Source: JANQOH01 sp965243325 (GTDB taxonomy: Bacteria > Pseudomonadota > Alphaproteobacteria > UBA7887). From it: a stretch of 64,000 nt of DNA. The position numbers and the translations under genes were made by a program. The notes under the pieces were generated by a model. It was not told the origin of the DNA. It saw nothing but the letters and a program-made list of their open reading frames with translations, and ran no database searches. The stretch is from contig CBDEUQ010000003.1 of NCBI GenBank assembly GCA_965243325.1, positions 868,001 to 932,000 of the forward strand. The letters run 5' to 3'. Below are positions 7,972 through 16,787 of this stretch, piece after piece; position 1 is the stretch's first letter, and each line of letters opens with the position of its first letter.

Positions 7972-8568
7972 CTAGCGTTGCGAGATGATCGACTTGTACA
8001 GGTTGTGGATGCTGTCGTCGATGAGGTCGCCGTCCTGGTCGAGCGTGAAGCGGACCACCGTGACCTCTTCCTTGCGCCGGGTGAGCAGGATTTCCTCGCT
8101 GTAGATCTCGCCGAGGTCGCCCTTGCCGGTGACGCGCACCTTCACCGGCACCGGCAGCGCTTCCCTGTATTCGTTGTAGAGATGCAGGTTGACGGTGTAC
8201 TCGCCGGCGTCGCGCGTGCGGATCGACATCCACTCGTAGTTCAGTTCGGACGTGTCGTTGATCTTGCCGCGATCGTCGCGCTCGAGGTTGAGCGACGGGC
8301 CGGCCTCGAAGATGCCCCAGCCCACCGGCACCCCGTCGGGCCCCATGCCCCACAGGTCGATGTCGTAGGCGGTGCCCGACGGCCAGGTGATCTCGATCAG
8401 GATCTGGGTCCTGAGGGGGACCTCGTCGGGCTTCTGGACCGGGTTGATGAGAAAGGTGAGCAGGAAGATGACGACGACGAGGCTGAACACCATCAGGAAC
8501 AGCACGTCGCGGAACGCGATGCCCGCCGGCTCCTGCTTGTGGATCGAGAAGCCGTCGAAGTCGACCAT
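7972..8568 (-). CDS. ExbD/TolR-like single-span protein with beta-sandwich periplasmic domain
   Basis: A 198-residue protein with a short cytoplasmic N-terminus and one membrane helix (FRDVLFLMVFSLVVVIFLL, about residues 19-40). The helix begins with an Asp placed like the proton-carrying Asp of ExbD/TolR/MotB. The periplasmic part reads AYDIDLWGMGPDG, LERDDRG, TRDAGEYTVNLHLYN. That resembles DUF2135/YfaP or pre-peptidase-like beta-sandwich domains rather than the usual ExbD domain or a MotB peptidoglycan domain. It follows the TolQ/ExbB-like gene by 9 bases, matching the channel-plus-stator pairing. I infer a proton-driven inner-membrane motor subunit with an unusual load-bearing domain. Confidence 0.7.
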   Translation of the reverse strand: MVDFDGFSIHKQEPAGIAFRDVLFLMVFSLVVVIFLLTFLINPVQKPDEVPLRTQILIEITWPSGTAYDIDLWGMGPDGVPVGWGIFEAGPSLNLERDDRGKINDTSELNYEWMSIRTRDAGEYTVNLHLYNEYREALPVPVKVRVTGKGDLGEIYSEEILLTRRKEEVTVVRFTLDQDGDLIDDSIHNLYKSIISQR

Positions 8569-8577
8569 CGCCCGGCG

Positions 8578-9279
8578 CTACTCGGCTGCGGTGCCCGCCG
8601 CCGGCATCTCTCCGGACGGCGCCGCCGCAAGATCGGGAATCACCTCGATGTCCGCGTACTCGACGATCTCGATCGCCAGGCCGCCGGCCGCGCGCGACAG
8701 CATCTGATAGTGAATCTCGAGCCACAGGCCGCCGAGGATGGCGCCGACGAGAGTCGTGAACAGCGCCACGCCCATGCCGGTGACGATCTGGCCGAGCACG
8801 CCCTGCACCCGCTCCAGGTTCGTGCCGCCGGCAATGCTGTCGCCGAGGCCGCTCACGGCGATCACGAAGCCGACCACGGTGCCGATCAGGCCGAGCAGGA
8901 TCAGGACGTTGGCAACGTAGCTGATGATCTGGATGGGCAGGAACAGGCGCGCCCTGAGGGCGCCGGCGAGCATGCCCTGGTCGACTCGCTCGCCCGCCGC
9001 CCGCGCCGCCTTGAGACGCAGCTTGTCGATATAGCTCGCGGCGAGCCCGGACGCGGCGCGCTTGCTGAACAGGACGATCTCGCGGTTGAGGCTCACGATG
9101 TGGAACGAACTCGTGGCCCAGAACACGAGAAAGACGACGCCGATGACGAAGCTGAGATAGCTCGCATCGCTTTCGATGACGAGCGCGATCCAGTCACGCA
9201 GCCACGCCACGTAGAGCAGCAGTGCGGCGAACGAGTTGATCGTCAGCCATTTGTATAGCAGCGCGTTCGGACTGTTCAT
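8578..9279 (-). CDS. MotA/TolQ/ExbB-family proton channel subunit
   Basis: A 233-residue inner-membrane protein with helices near residues 14-30 and 40-60 and a long cytoplasmic loop. The characteristic pair follows: VLILLGLIGTVVGFVIAVSG and then GMGVALFTTLVGAILGG, both hallmarks of TolQ/ExbB/MotA channels that use the proton-motive force. The first helix pair differs from classic TolQ, and no tol-pal or ton genes are adjacent. It is therefore not housekeeping TolQ but the founder of a separate four-gene operon. It is the first gene, with ~190 bp upstream before a tRNA gene, where the promoter must lie. Confidence 0.82.
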   Translation of the reverse strand: MNSPNALLYKWLTINSFAALLLYVAWLRDWIALVIESDASYLSFVIGVVFLVFWATSSFHIVSLNREIVLFSKRAASGLAASYIDKLRLKAARAAGERVDQGMLAGALRARLFLPIQIISYVANVLILLGLIGTVVGFVIAVSGLGDSIAGGTNLERVQGVLGQIVTGMGVALFTTLVGAILGGLWLEIHYQMLSRAAGGLAIEIVEYADIEVIPDLAAAPSGEMPAAGTAAE

Positions 9280-9474
9280 GCGACCTGCCCGTCCCTAATC
9301 GCCCGCGAGGCTGCAGGCGCCGGCGCAGGGCGCGACAACCTAGGTTCACCGCCGCGGCTTGTCAAACGCCTGCCTTCGTGCCCCAAACGTCGGACGGCGG
9401 CGTGTCGCGGGCGGCGTTTCGAGCGGGGCGAAGTTGCGGTCGAGACCAACCGAAACGGGACGGCGCCGGCGGCG

Positions 9475-9551
9475 TGGTGGGCCCGGCAGGATTCGAACCT
9501 GCGACAACACCGTTATGAGCGGCGCGTTCTGACCAGCTGAACTACGGGCCC
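9475..9551 (-). tRNA. tRNA with CAU anticodon (tRNA-Ile2 or elongator tRNA-Met)
   Basis: A 77-base cloverleaf including an encoded CCA reads on the minus strand from GGGCCCG. It has a D-stem GTTC/GAAC, an anticodon stem CGCCG/CGGTG with loop CTCATAA, and a T-stem GCAGG/CCTGC. The CAU anticodon with a GGGCCC acceptor stem fits the lysidine-modified isoleucine tRNA seen in alphaproteobacteria as well as an elongator Met tRNA. Identity needs the TilS determinants. It is not initiator-like, since the acceptor's first pair is matched. Confidence 0.93.
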
Positions 9552-9661
9552 GCGAGGCCGGCCTCCGACGGAACCACGTATCGGCCATCGCGGCGCCGCT
9601 GGCAAGGGGCTGTCGCCGCCGACGCCCGCGGGTGCTATAGGCTCAGCGACGGAGGGCCGCC

Positions 9662-10507
9662 ATGACCGCACCGCAGCCGGGCATTTTCGCCGCCGCAGCG
9701 CCGCTGCAGCTCGCGCTCGAGTTCCGCGCTCCGGCCCTGACCGCGACGGCGCTGGCGGCGGTGCGCGAGGCGCTGGAGGGCGACACCGTCGTCGCCCTCG
9801 GCGCCGACGCCTACCGGCGGCTCGGCGGCGAGGCGGCGGTCGCCGACCTGGCGGCGATCCCGGGTGTCGCCAACACCGCCGGCGACGTGCTGGTGTGGTG
9901 GCAGGGCGCGGGGCGCGACCGCCAGTTCGACGCCGCCATGGCCGCCGCCCGGGCGCTCGGCGGCAGCGTCCGGCTCGAGGTCGCCGGGTTCGTCTACCGC
10001 GACTCGCGCGACCTCACGGGCTTCGTCGACGGCACCGCCAATCCGGAGGGCGAGCGGGCGCGCGCCGCCGCGCTGGTGCCCGAAGGCGCCCCCGGCGCCG
10101 GCGGCAGCCACGTGCTGACGCAGAAGTGGCGGCACGACCTCGCGGCGTTCCTCGCTCTCCCGGTGCGCGAACAGGAGCGTACGATCGGCCGCACCAAGGC
10201 CGACAGCATCGAGCTCCGGGGCGCGGCGATGCCTCGGGACGCGCACCTGAGCCGCACTGACGCCGTGCGCGACGGCGTCGCGCAGACGATCTACCGCCGC
10301 AGCTTTCCGTACGGCGGCATCGCCGAGCACGGCCTCTACTTCCTCGCCTTCTCGTGCGAGGCGGCACGGCACGAGTTTCTCCTGCGCCGCATGTTCGGCG
10401 CCACGGAGGACGGCATAAGGGACCGGCTCACGGCGTTTTCCAAGGCGGTGACCGGCGCGCTCTGGTTCGCGCCGTCGCTCGAGGAACTCGAGCGCCTCTC
10501 CGCCTGA
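9662..10507 (+). CDS. Dyp-type haem peroxidase (YfeX-like)
   Basis: This 281-residue cytoplasmic peroxidase would bind haem and use hydrogen peroxide on small organic substrates. The distal signature GFVDGTANPEGE (about residues 119-130) holds the Gly-x-x-Asp-Gly catalytic Asp. The proximal haem-ligand region PRDAHLSRTD lies near residue 195, followed by IYRRSFPYG and the C-terminal FGATEDGIRDRLTAFSKAVTG typical of P-class enzymes. The ATG at 9662 is preceded by GGAGGG. No Tat signal or encapsulin targeting tail is seen, and no encapsulin gene is adjacent. The next gene is 24 bases away on the same strand. Confidence 0.9.
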   Translation: MTAPQPGIFAAAAPLQLALEFRAPALTATALAAVREALEGDTVVALGADAYRRLGGEAAVADLAAIPGVANTAGDVLVWWQGAGRDRQFDAAMAAARALGGSVRLEVAGFVYRDSRDLTGFVDGTANPEGERARAAALVPEGAPGAGGSHVLTQKWRHDLAAFLALPVREQERTIGRTKADSIELRGAAMPRDAHLSRTDAVRDGVAQTIYRRSFPYGGIAEHGLYFLAFSCEAARHEFLLRRMFGATEDGIRDRLTAFSKAVTGALWFAPSLEELERLSA

Positions 10508-10531
10508 GGCGGGCGCCGCCGAACGATCCGC

Positions 10532-11815
10532 ATGACCCGCCCCGCGCCCCGCTCCCGCGCCGCGCGCCGCCGCCAGGCAACCGTCGTCGTCGCGGTCCTG
10601 TGCGCCGGCTACGTGCTCAGCATGTTCTACCGCACGTCGATCGGCGTCATCGGCGACGAACTGGCGCGCGCGATGGCGCTGTCGGCGGCGGCGCTGGGCA
10701 CGCTCGGCGGCATATACTTTCTCGTCTTCGCGGCGGCCCAGATTCCCCTCGGCATCGCCCTCGACCGCTACGGCCCGCGGCGCGTCAACGCGTGCATGCT
10801 GCTGATCGCCGCGCTCGGCGCTCTGGTGTTCGCGGCGGCGGACGGGTTCGCCGTTCTCGCTCTCGGCCGCGGCCTGATCGGGCTGGGCTGCGCCGCCGGC
10901 CTGATGGGAGCGCTGGTGGCGTTCGCGCGCTGGTTCCCGCCGCGCCGTTTCTCCGCCATGGCCGGGTTCATGCTGGCGGTCGGCGGCCTCGGCAGTCTCG
11001 CGTCGACGACGCCGCTCGCGCTCGGTGCGGCGTGGCTCGGCTGGCGCGGCGCGTTCGTTCTCGCAGCCGGCGTCACCGTCGCCGCGGCGGCGCTCACCTT
11101 CGCCTGCGTGCGCGACGCGCCACCCGGGGCGCCGGCCGCCGCCGGGCGGCGCGAGACGCTCGGCGAGACCATCCGCGGCGTCGGCACGGTGCTCCGCAAC
11201 CGCCAGCTCCACCTGCTGCTGCCGCTGAACGCGTGCGCCTACAGCGCCATCATGGCGCTGCTGGCGCTCTGGGGCGCGCCGTACCTGGCCCACGTCCACG
11301 GTCAGGATGCGGTCGGCGCGGCCGAGATCATGATGGCCATGGCGGTGGCGCTGATGCTCGGATCGCTGTCCTACGGATGGCTCGGCGCCCGCATCGGCGC
11401 CAACAAGACCGTCGTCCTCGCCGGCGCCGCGGCGACGTGCGTCATCTACGCAGCGCTGGCGGCGGGGCTGGTGGCGGGACCGGCGGCGGCCGCCGTCGCC
11501 CTCTGCCTGATCGGGCTGCTCGGCGGCTACGCGGCGCTGATGCTGAGCCACATCCGGGCGCTGTTTCCCGACCGCCTCGTCGGCCGCGGGCTGACCACCG
11601 CCAACCTGTTCAATTTCGCCGGCTCGGGCGTGATCCAGGCGGCCAGCGGCTGGATCGTCGGCCGCTACCCGAAGGCCGGCGACGCGCACTCGCCGGAAGC
11701 CTATGCCGCCCTGTTCCTCTTCCTTGCCGGGCTGGTCGCCGTCTCCGCCGTCTTCTACGCTTTTGCGCGGCGCCCCGACCTGCCGTCCGCGCCCGCGGCC
11801 GGCGCCTCGCGCTAG
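10532..11815 (+). CDS. Major facilitator superfamily transporter
   Basis: A 427-residue inner-membrane permease with about 12 hydrophobic helices. The loop 2-3 region (FAAAQIPLGIALDRYGPRRV) is the MFS motif A equivalent. A second matching loop occurs after the central helix (SYGWLGARIGANKTV), as expected for two six-helix halves. The substrate cannot be read; the closest look is the nitrate/sugar-phosphate-like branch of MFS. The start ATG at 10532 has no strong ribosome site and may be read together with the peroxidase gene. The 3' end overlaps the convergent enoyl-CoA hydratase gene by four bases. Confidence 0.87.
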   Translation: MTRPAPRSRAARRRQATVVVAVLCAGYVLSMFYRTSIGVIGDELARAMALSAAALGTLGGIYFLVFAAAQIPLGIALDRYGPRRVNACMLLIAALGALVFAAADGFAVLALGRGLIGLGCAAGLMGALVAFARWFPPRRFSAMAGFMLAVGGLGSLASTTPLALGAAWLGWRGAFVLAAGVTVAAAALTFACVRDAPPGAPAAAGRRETLGETIRGVGTVLRNRQLHLLLPLNACAYSAIMALLALWGAPYLAHVHGQDAVGAAEIMMAMAVALMLGSLSYGWLGARIGANKTVVLAGAAATCVIYAALAAGLVAGPAAAAVALCLIGLLGGYAALMLSHIRALFPDRLVGRGLTTANLFNFAGSGVIQAASGWIVGRYPKAGDAHSPEAYAALFLFLAGLVAVSAVFYAFARRPDLPSAPAAGASR

Positions 11816-12582
11816 CCCCAGCGCGGATCGCGGCCGGCGCGGTATGCCGCCATGGCCTCGGCGAAGTCCGGCGTCTCCATGGCCCTGCCCTGCTCCACCA
11901 GGTACTTGTGGAAGAACGCGTCCCAGCCGAGGTCGAAACAGTCGACCAGCATCCGTTTCGAGGCCCGGGACCCGGCGGAATTGGATGCCGCGTACTCGGC
12001 GAGCCAGTCCTCGAATTCGGCGGCGGCCGTGTCCTCGCCGACCAGATGGTCGACCAGCCCGATGCGCTCGGCCTCGACGCCGTCGATCATGTGGCCGCGA
12101 ACGATCAGCGACTTGGCGCGGCCGAGCCCGACGTAGCGCGCGAGGCGGAAGGTGCCGAGCCCCGGGATCAGGCCCTCCTTGATCGCCGGCAGGCCGAGTC
12201 TCGCCGTTCTCGTGCAGGCGCGGATGTCACAGGCCAGCGCCAGCTGCAATCCGCCGCCGATGGCGTAGCCGTGGATCAGGCAGACGACGAGCTTGTCCAT
12301 CGTCTCGAACTCGCGCAGCGCGCAGTCCCACATGTCGAAATAGGCGGGCTCGATCGCCCCGGCGGAGAGATCCTTGAGATCGATGCCGGTGGAGAAGGCG
12401 CGGCCGGCGCCGCTGATCGCCACCATGCGCACGGCCTCGTCGGCGGCGACGGCGCGGGCGGCGTGCAGAAGCTCGCGCGTGCCGGTCATGGCGAACGCGT
12501 TCAACCGCTCGGGCCGGGCAAGCTCGAGGCGGGCGAGCCGGCCGTCGCGCGTGAGCTTCATGGTCTCGTAGTCGGCGGTCAT
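11812..12582 (-). CDS. Enoyl-CoA hydratase/isomerase (crotonase) family protein
   Basis: A 256-residue crotonase-fold enzyme acting on acyl-CoA. The N-terminal hydratase block is ARLELARPERLNAFA, the first oxyanion-hole segment is GRAFSTGIDLKDL, and the second is IHGYAIGGGLQLALACDIRA, followed by LPAIKEGLIPGLGTFRLARY. The Glu in that last segment is a candidate catalytic residue, while the other classic hydratase Glu is not clear, so reaction type (hydratase, isomerase or other) is open. It is divergent from iorA with ~166 bp between the starts, which may hold both promoters. Confidence 0.85.
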   Translation of the reverse strand: MTADYETMKLTRDGRLARLELARPERLNAFAMTGTRELLHAARAVAADEAVRMVAISGAGRAFSTGIDLKDLSAGAIEPAYFDMWDCALREFETMDKLVVCLIHGYAIGGGLQLALACDIRACTRTARLGLPAIKEGLIPGLGTFRLARYVGLGRAKSLIVRGHMIDGVEAERIGLVDHLVGEDTAAAEFEDWLAEYAASNSAGSRASKRMLVDCFDLGWDAFFHKYLVEQGRAMETPDFAEAMAAYRAGRDPRWG

Positions 12583-12748
12583 GTCCCTGCCGGTCGGTCA
12601 CGGGAGCCGCCGCCGGCCCGTCGCCGGCGGCGGGCGCAGCATAGTGTCGGGTGCGGCGGGCCGGAACCCCTTCGCGGCGGCCGGCGGCCGGTGCCGGCAC
12701 GCGAAAAACGTGCATAATCCGTCGAAACGCGAGGAGGAGGCAGCGCCC

Positions 12749-14899
12749 GTGGCCGAGCGCTCGTTTGCAAGGGAAGTTCAGGATCTGCGTCTCGGGGCGG
12801 GACAGGAGTTCCGCGGCGAGGGAATCCTGGCGACCGCCAAGGCGTTGCTGGAAAACGGCGTCGGCTACGTCGGCGGCTATCCGGGCGCGCCGATCTCGCA
12901 TCTGCTCGACGTGTTCTCCGACGCCGAGGGGATTCTGAACGAGCTCGGGGTGCATTTCGAGGCCAACGCGAGCGAGGCCGCGGCGGCCGCCATGCTGGCC
13001 GCGTCGGTCAACTATCCGATCCGCGGCGCCGTCGCCTTCAAGGGGCCCGTCGGCGCGAACGTGGCGGCCGACGCGCTCGCCAACCTCTCTTCCGGCGGCG
13101 TGACGGGCGGGGCGATCGCGATCATCGGCGAGGACTACGGCGAAGGCTCCTCGATCATGCAGGAGCGCACCTACGCGTTCGCCGCCAAGTCGCAGATCTG
13201 GCTGCTGGATCCGCGCCCCGACCTGCCCTCCATCGTGAAGGCGGTGGGCGACGGATTCGCGCTCTCCGAGGCCTCGAACACGCCGGTCATGCTGGAGCTC
13301 CGGATCCGCGCCTGCCACGTCTACGGCGCCTTCGAGGCGCGGGACAACCGGCGGCCGCCGCTGACCGTGCGCGAAGCGCTGGCCAGCCCGCGGCGGCGGA
13401 CGGACCGCGTCGTGCTGCCACCCAACACCTACCGCCACGAGATGGAGAAGATTGCCGAGCGCATGCCGGCGGCGCTTGCCTTCGTCCGCGAGCGCGGGCT
13501 GAACGAGCGCTTCGGCGGCGACGGCGAGGTGGGCATCGTCCTGCAGGGCGGCATGTACAACGGGGTGGTCCGGGCGCTGCAACGTCTGGGGCTGGCGGAC
13601 GCCTGGGGAGACAGCGCGATCCCGCTCCTCGTCCTCAACGTCGTCTTCCCCCTCGTCGACGCCGAGGTGCTGGCGTTCTGCGGCGGCAAGAAGGCGGTGC
13701 TGGTGGTGGAGGAGGGCCAGCCCGCCTACATCGAGGACGCGATCGCCGCCATCCTGTATCGCGCCGGCGCCGCGTGCACGCTGGCGGGCAAGGGCGCGCT
13801 GCCCGCGGCCGGCGAATACACCGGCGCGGTGCTGATGGAGGGGGTGACCCGCTTCCTGCGCGACCATGCGGCGCCGCTCCTGCCCGCCGCGCACCGGATG
13901 CCGCCGAGCGGCGACGCGGGCGCGGCGGACCCGGCACTGTCCGCCGCCGTTCCGCCGCGGCCGCCCGGGTTCTGCACCGGCTGTCCCGAGCGGCCGATTT
14001 TCGCCGCCACGAAACTGGTGGAGGCGGAGCTCGGCCCCCACCACATCGCCAGCGATATCGGCTGCCACCTGTTCTCGATCCTGCCGCCCTTCGAGATCGG
14101 CTCGACCACCATGGGCTACGGTCTCGGGCCGGCATCCGCGGCGGGGTTCGACGGCGGCGGCGGACGGCGCTCGATCAGCTTCATCGGCGACGGCGGGTTC
14201 TGGCACAACGGCCTCGCCTCCTCCATCGGCAACGCCGTCTACAACGGCAGCGACGACGTGATCGTGGTGGTGGACAATTTCTACGCCGCCGCCACCGGCG
14301 GGCAGGACGTGCCGTCGTCGCGCGCCGCCAGCGCGTCGAAGTCGACGCAACACCCGATCGCCGACGCGGTGCGAGGCCTCGGCGTCGAATGGGTGCGGCA
14401 GATCGACCGGACCTACGACGTGCGCCGCGTGAAGGAAACGCTGACCGAGGCGCTCACGACGCCGGCGGCCGGACCGAAGGTGATCGTCGCCTCGTCCGAA
14501 TGCATGCTGAACCGGCAGCGGCGGGAGCGACCGCAGCGGCAGGCCGCCGTGGCGGCGGGCGAACGCGTGGTCGTGCCGCGCTTCGGCGTCGACGAGGACG
14601 TGTGCACCGGCGACCATGCCTGCATGAGGCTCTCGGGCTGCCCGTCGCTCACCGTGAAGCCGCTCGACGACCCCCTGCGCGACGATCCCGTCGCCGCGAT
14701 CGACGAGAGCTGCGTCGGCTGCGGCAACTGCGGCGAGGTGGCCGACGCCGCGGTGCTCTGCCCCTCGTTTCACCGCGTCGACATCGTTCGCAACCCCGGC
14801 GCGCGGGAGCGCTTCGCGGCGCGGATCCGCGGCGCCGCGATCGGCTGGCTGCAGGCCCGGCGCGACCGCCGGCGGCTGGTGTTCGGGGACGGCCCGTGA
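12749..14899 (+). CDS. iorA: Indolepyruvate ferredoxin oxidoreductase alpha subunit-like protein
   Basis: A 716-residue thiamine-diphosphate and iron-sulfur subunit that would oxidatively decarboxylate aryl or branched 2-oxoacids to acyl-CoA. The N-terminal pyrimidine-binding part includes GYVGGYPGAPISHLLDVFSD, then a central transferase-like domain. The TPP-binding GDGGFWHNGLASSIGNAVYN lies near residue 480, ending in DNFYAAATGGQ. The C-terminus carries ferredoxin-like cysteines (CTGDHACMRLSGC near 618; CVGCGNCGE near 655). I chose the GTG at 12749 because of the strong GAGGAGGAGG ribosome site at 12731-12740; the frame stays open upstream but without coding character. It overlaps iorB by four bases (GTGA). 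Confidence 0.87.
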   Translation: MAERSFAREVQDLRLGAGQEFRGEGILATAKALLENGVGYVGGYPGAPISHLLDVFSDAEGILNELGVHFEANASEAAAAAMLAASVNYPIRGAVAFKGPVGANVAADALANLSSGGVTGGAIAIIGEDYGEGSSIMQERTYAFAAKSQIWLLDPRPDLPSIVKAVGDGFALSEASNTPVMLELRIRACHVYGAFEARDNRRPPLTVREALASPRRRTDRVVLPPNTYRHEMEKIAERMPAALAFVRERGLNERFGGDGEVGIVLQGGMYNGVVRALQRLGLADAWGDSAIPLLVLNVVFPLVDAEVLAFCGGKKAVLVVEEGQPAYIEDAIAAILYRAGAACTLAGKGALPAAGEYTGAVLMEGVTRFLRDHAAPLLPAAHRMPPSGDAGAADPALSAAVPPRPPGFCTGCPERPIFAATKLVEAELGPHHIASDIGCHLFSILPPFEIGSTTMGYGLGPASAAGFDGGGGRRSISFIGDGGFWHNGLASSIGNAVYNGSDDVIVVVDNFYAAATGGQDVPSSRAASASKSTQHPIADAVRGLGVEWVRQIDRTYDVRRVKETLTEALTTPAAGPKVIVASSECMLNRQRRERPQRQAAVAAGERVVVPRFGVDEDVCTGDHACMRLSGCPSLTVKPLDDPLRDDPVAAIDESCVGCGNCGEVADAAVLCPSFHRVDIVRNPGARERFAARIRGAAIGWLQARRDRRRLVFGDGP

Positions 14900-16398
14900 A
14901 CCCGCCGGAGGTCATCAAACTCGCCATCCTCGCGGTCGGCGGCCAGGGCGGCGGCGTGCTCACGGGCTGGCTGGTGGCGCTGGCCGAAGCCAACGGCTGG
15001 CGGGTCCAGTCCACCGCCGTGGCCGGAGTGGCGCAACGGACCGGGGCGACGATCTACTACCTCGAAATGTCGCCGGCGGGAGAGCGCACGCCGGTCTTCG
15101 CCCTGGCGCCTTCGCCCGGCGACGTGGACATCCTCGTCGCCGCCGAACTGATGGAGGCCGGACGCGCGGTGATGCGGGGGTTCGTGACCCCGGACCGGAC
15201 CACGCTCGTCGCCTCCACCCACCGCGTCCACGCGGTAGCGGAGAAGACCGTGCCCGGCGACGGGCGGGCCCCCGAAGCCGAGGTCCTGGGGTCGATGCGG
15301 TCGGCGGCGAAGCGCCTCGTCGCCGCCGACTACCAGCGGGCGGCGGTGCGGGCGGGCTCGGTAATCTCGGCCAGCCTGTTCGGCGCGCTGGCGGCGGCGC
15401 GGGCGCTGCCCTTTCCGCGGCAGAGCTTCGTCGACGTGGTCGCCGCATCGGGCCGCGGCGCGGCGGCGAGCCTTCGCGCCTTCGAGGCCGGCGAGGCGGG
15501 CGACGCGGACGACGCGCCGGCGCCCCGTAGCGCCGGCGGCGAGGGACCGCGGGGTCCGGCGCGGCTGGTCGCGGCGTGGACGGCGCTGGAGGCGCGCCGC
15601 GCGCGGTTGCCGGACCCGGTCCGGGCGATGGCGGCCCACGGCCTGCGGCACGTGGTCGACTTCCAGGACCCGGCCTACGGCGGCGAGTATCTCGACCGCC
15701 TGGACCGCGTGGTGGCGCTGGACGCCGGCGACTTCGCGCTTTCCGTCGCCGCCGCCAAGCACCTCGCCAACGCCATGGTCTACGACGACGTCATCCGGGT
15801 CGCCGACCTGAAGACCCGCCGGTCCCGGTTCGACCGCGTGCGGCGGGCGATGGCACTCGATGCGGGCGACGTGGCCGGCATCACCGAGTTCCTGCATCCG
15901 GGAGTGGAGGAGCTCTGCGGCACGATGCCCGCGGCCTGGGGCGCCTGGATCGAGGCGCGGCCGCGGCTCGCGGGCTGGATCCACCGCCGGATCGACAAGG
16001 GGCGGCGCGTGCGGACCGACAGGCTGTTCCCGTTCGTCGCGCTATACGTTCTCGCCGCGGCGCGGCGCTGGCGGCGCGCCACCCTCCGCCACCGCGTCGA
16101 GAGCGCGCATCTCGAACGCTGGCTGGACCTGGCGCTGGAGACGGCGCCGCGAGACCGCGCCCTGGCGGCGGAGATCGTGAACTGCCGGCGGTTGATCAAG
16201 GGCTATTCCGACACCCGCGCGCGCGGCCGAGCGAAGTTCGACAAGGTGCTCGCCGCCCTGCCGATGCTCGAGGGACGGGCCGACGCGGCCGACTGGCTTC
16301 GCCGGCTGCGCGAGGCCGCGCTGCGCGACGAAGGGGGAGAGGCGCTCGACGGTTGCCTCAGGACGGTGGCGTCCTTCGCCCACGACGCGGCGGCGTAA
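14896..16398 (+). CDS. iorB: Indolepyruvate ferredoxin oxidoreductase beta subunit-like protein with DUF6537-type extension
   Basis: A 500-residue partner of the preceding gene. Residues ~8-195 form the gamma-type domain of 2-oxoacid:ferredoxin oxidoreductases (LAILAVGGQGGGVLTGWLV, AVAGVAQRTGATIYYLEM). The rest (~210-500) is a long helical extension, as in the DUF6537-containing IorB of proteobacteria (FQDPAYGGEYLDRLDRV; LIKGYSDTRARGRAKFDKVL). The start GTG overlaps the iorA stop, so translation is coupled. The last ~20 codons lie in a 77-bp sequence that is repeated directly at 26802-26878, suggesting an element used the gene's 3' end as an attachment site while leaving the protein whole. 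Confidence 0.85.
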   Translation: MNPPEVIKLAILAVGGQGGGVLTGWLVALAEANGWRVQSTAVAGVAQRTGATIYYLEMSPAGERTPVFALAPSPGDVDILVAAELMEAGRAVMRGFVTPDRTTLVASTHRVHAVAEKTVPGDGRAPEAEVLGSMRSAAKRLVAADYQRAAVRAGSVISASLFGALAAARALPFPRQSFVDVVAASGRGAAASLRAFEAGEAGDADDAPAPRSAGGEGPRGPARLVAAWTALEARRARLPDPVRAMAAHGLRHVVDFQDPAYGGEYLDRLDRVVALDAGDFALSVAAAKHLANAMVYDDVIRVADLKTRRSRFDRVRRAMALDAGDVAGITEFLHPGVEELCGTMPAAWGAWIEARPRLAGWIHRRIDKGRRVRTDRLFPFVALYVLAAARRWRRATLRHRVESAHLERWLDLALETAPRDRALAAEIVNCRRLIKGYSDTRARGRAKFDKVLAALPMLEGRADAADWLRRLREAALRDEGGEALDGCLRTVASFAHDAAA

Positions 16399-16413
16399 CG
16401 GCGGGCGGCGGCC
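16337..16413 (+). repeat. Left copy of 77-bp direct repeat (iorB 3' end)
   Basis: These 77 bases match 26802-26878 with only three differences (16342, 16382 and 16397). They cover the last ~20 codons of iorB, its stop (TAA here, TGA in the other copy) and 15 bases beyond. Similarity ends sharply at both edges. It behaves like an attL/attR-type pair or a recombination footprint bounding a 10.4-kb insert. Confidence 0.85.
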
Positions 16414-16469
16414 CGCAGGGTCGGGCTGAGACTACGCACCGGGCGCCCCGCCGCCGGCGACACCCCGTC

Positions 16470-16787
16470 GTGATCCGCGCCCGCCGCCGCAGCATCTGCT
16501 GCAGCCTGGCCGAGTGGGCGGAGATGACCGGGCGGGCCCGCTCGGCGGGCATGCGGACCTCGCCGCTCGTGATCGCCTGCGCGCTCGCGGACGACGGGGA
16601 CGAGAGGCCCGACACTCTGCTGGCGCTGAGCGAGGAAGAGCAGAGAACCCAGTACGACAGGATCGCGCTCCTCGACCGCTGGGCGCGGGCGATGTACGCG
16701 CGCCTGCCGGGATGCGACGTCTCGATGTTCGAGGCGCTGGCCTTCCTGGAACGGGCCGCGTCGCTGCGCCGGGTGCCGCGCCAATGA
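16470..16787 (+). CDS. Small protein of mobilisation-type gene pair (105 aa, start uncertain)
   Basis: This frame reads VIRARRRSICCSLAEWAEMT, then ALSEEEQRTQYDRIALLDRWARAMYARLP and a helical tail. The N-terminal strand plus 'AEW' helix resembles ribbon-helix-helix relaxosome accessory proteins found in front of relaxase genes of integrative or mobilisable elements. That resemblance is from memory and weak. No relaxase is present here. The GTG at 16470 is the first in-frame start after the repeat. The frame also continues upstream with RAPRRRRHP, so the true N-terminus may have been cut by the insertion event. It overlaps the next gene by ATGA. Confidence 0.5.
   Translation: MIRARRRSICCSLAEWAEMTGRARSAGMRTSPLVIACALADDGDERPDTLLALSEEEQRTQYDRIALLDRWARAMYARLPGCDVSMFEALAFLERAASLRRVPRQ

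Noticed and set aside
8578..9279. Housekeeping TolQ or Zorya ZorA
   Set aside because: No tolR-tolA-tolB-pal follow, and the protein lacks the long cytoplasmic tail of ZorA. The partner's periplasmic domain is also not OmpA-like.
12581..12748. N-terminal extension of iorA
   Set aside because: The frame is open, but the 56 extra residues are random-looking. The GTG at 12749 has an excellent ribosome site and fits the family start.
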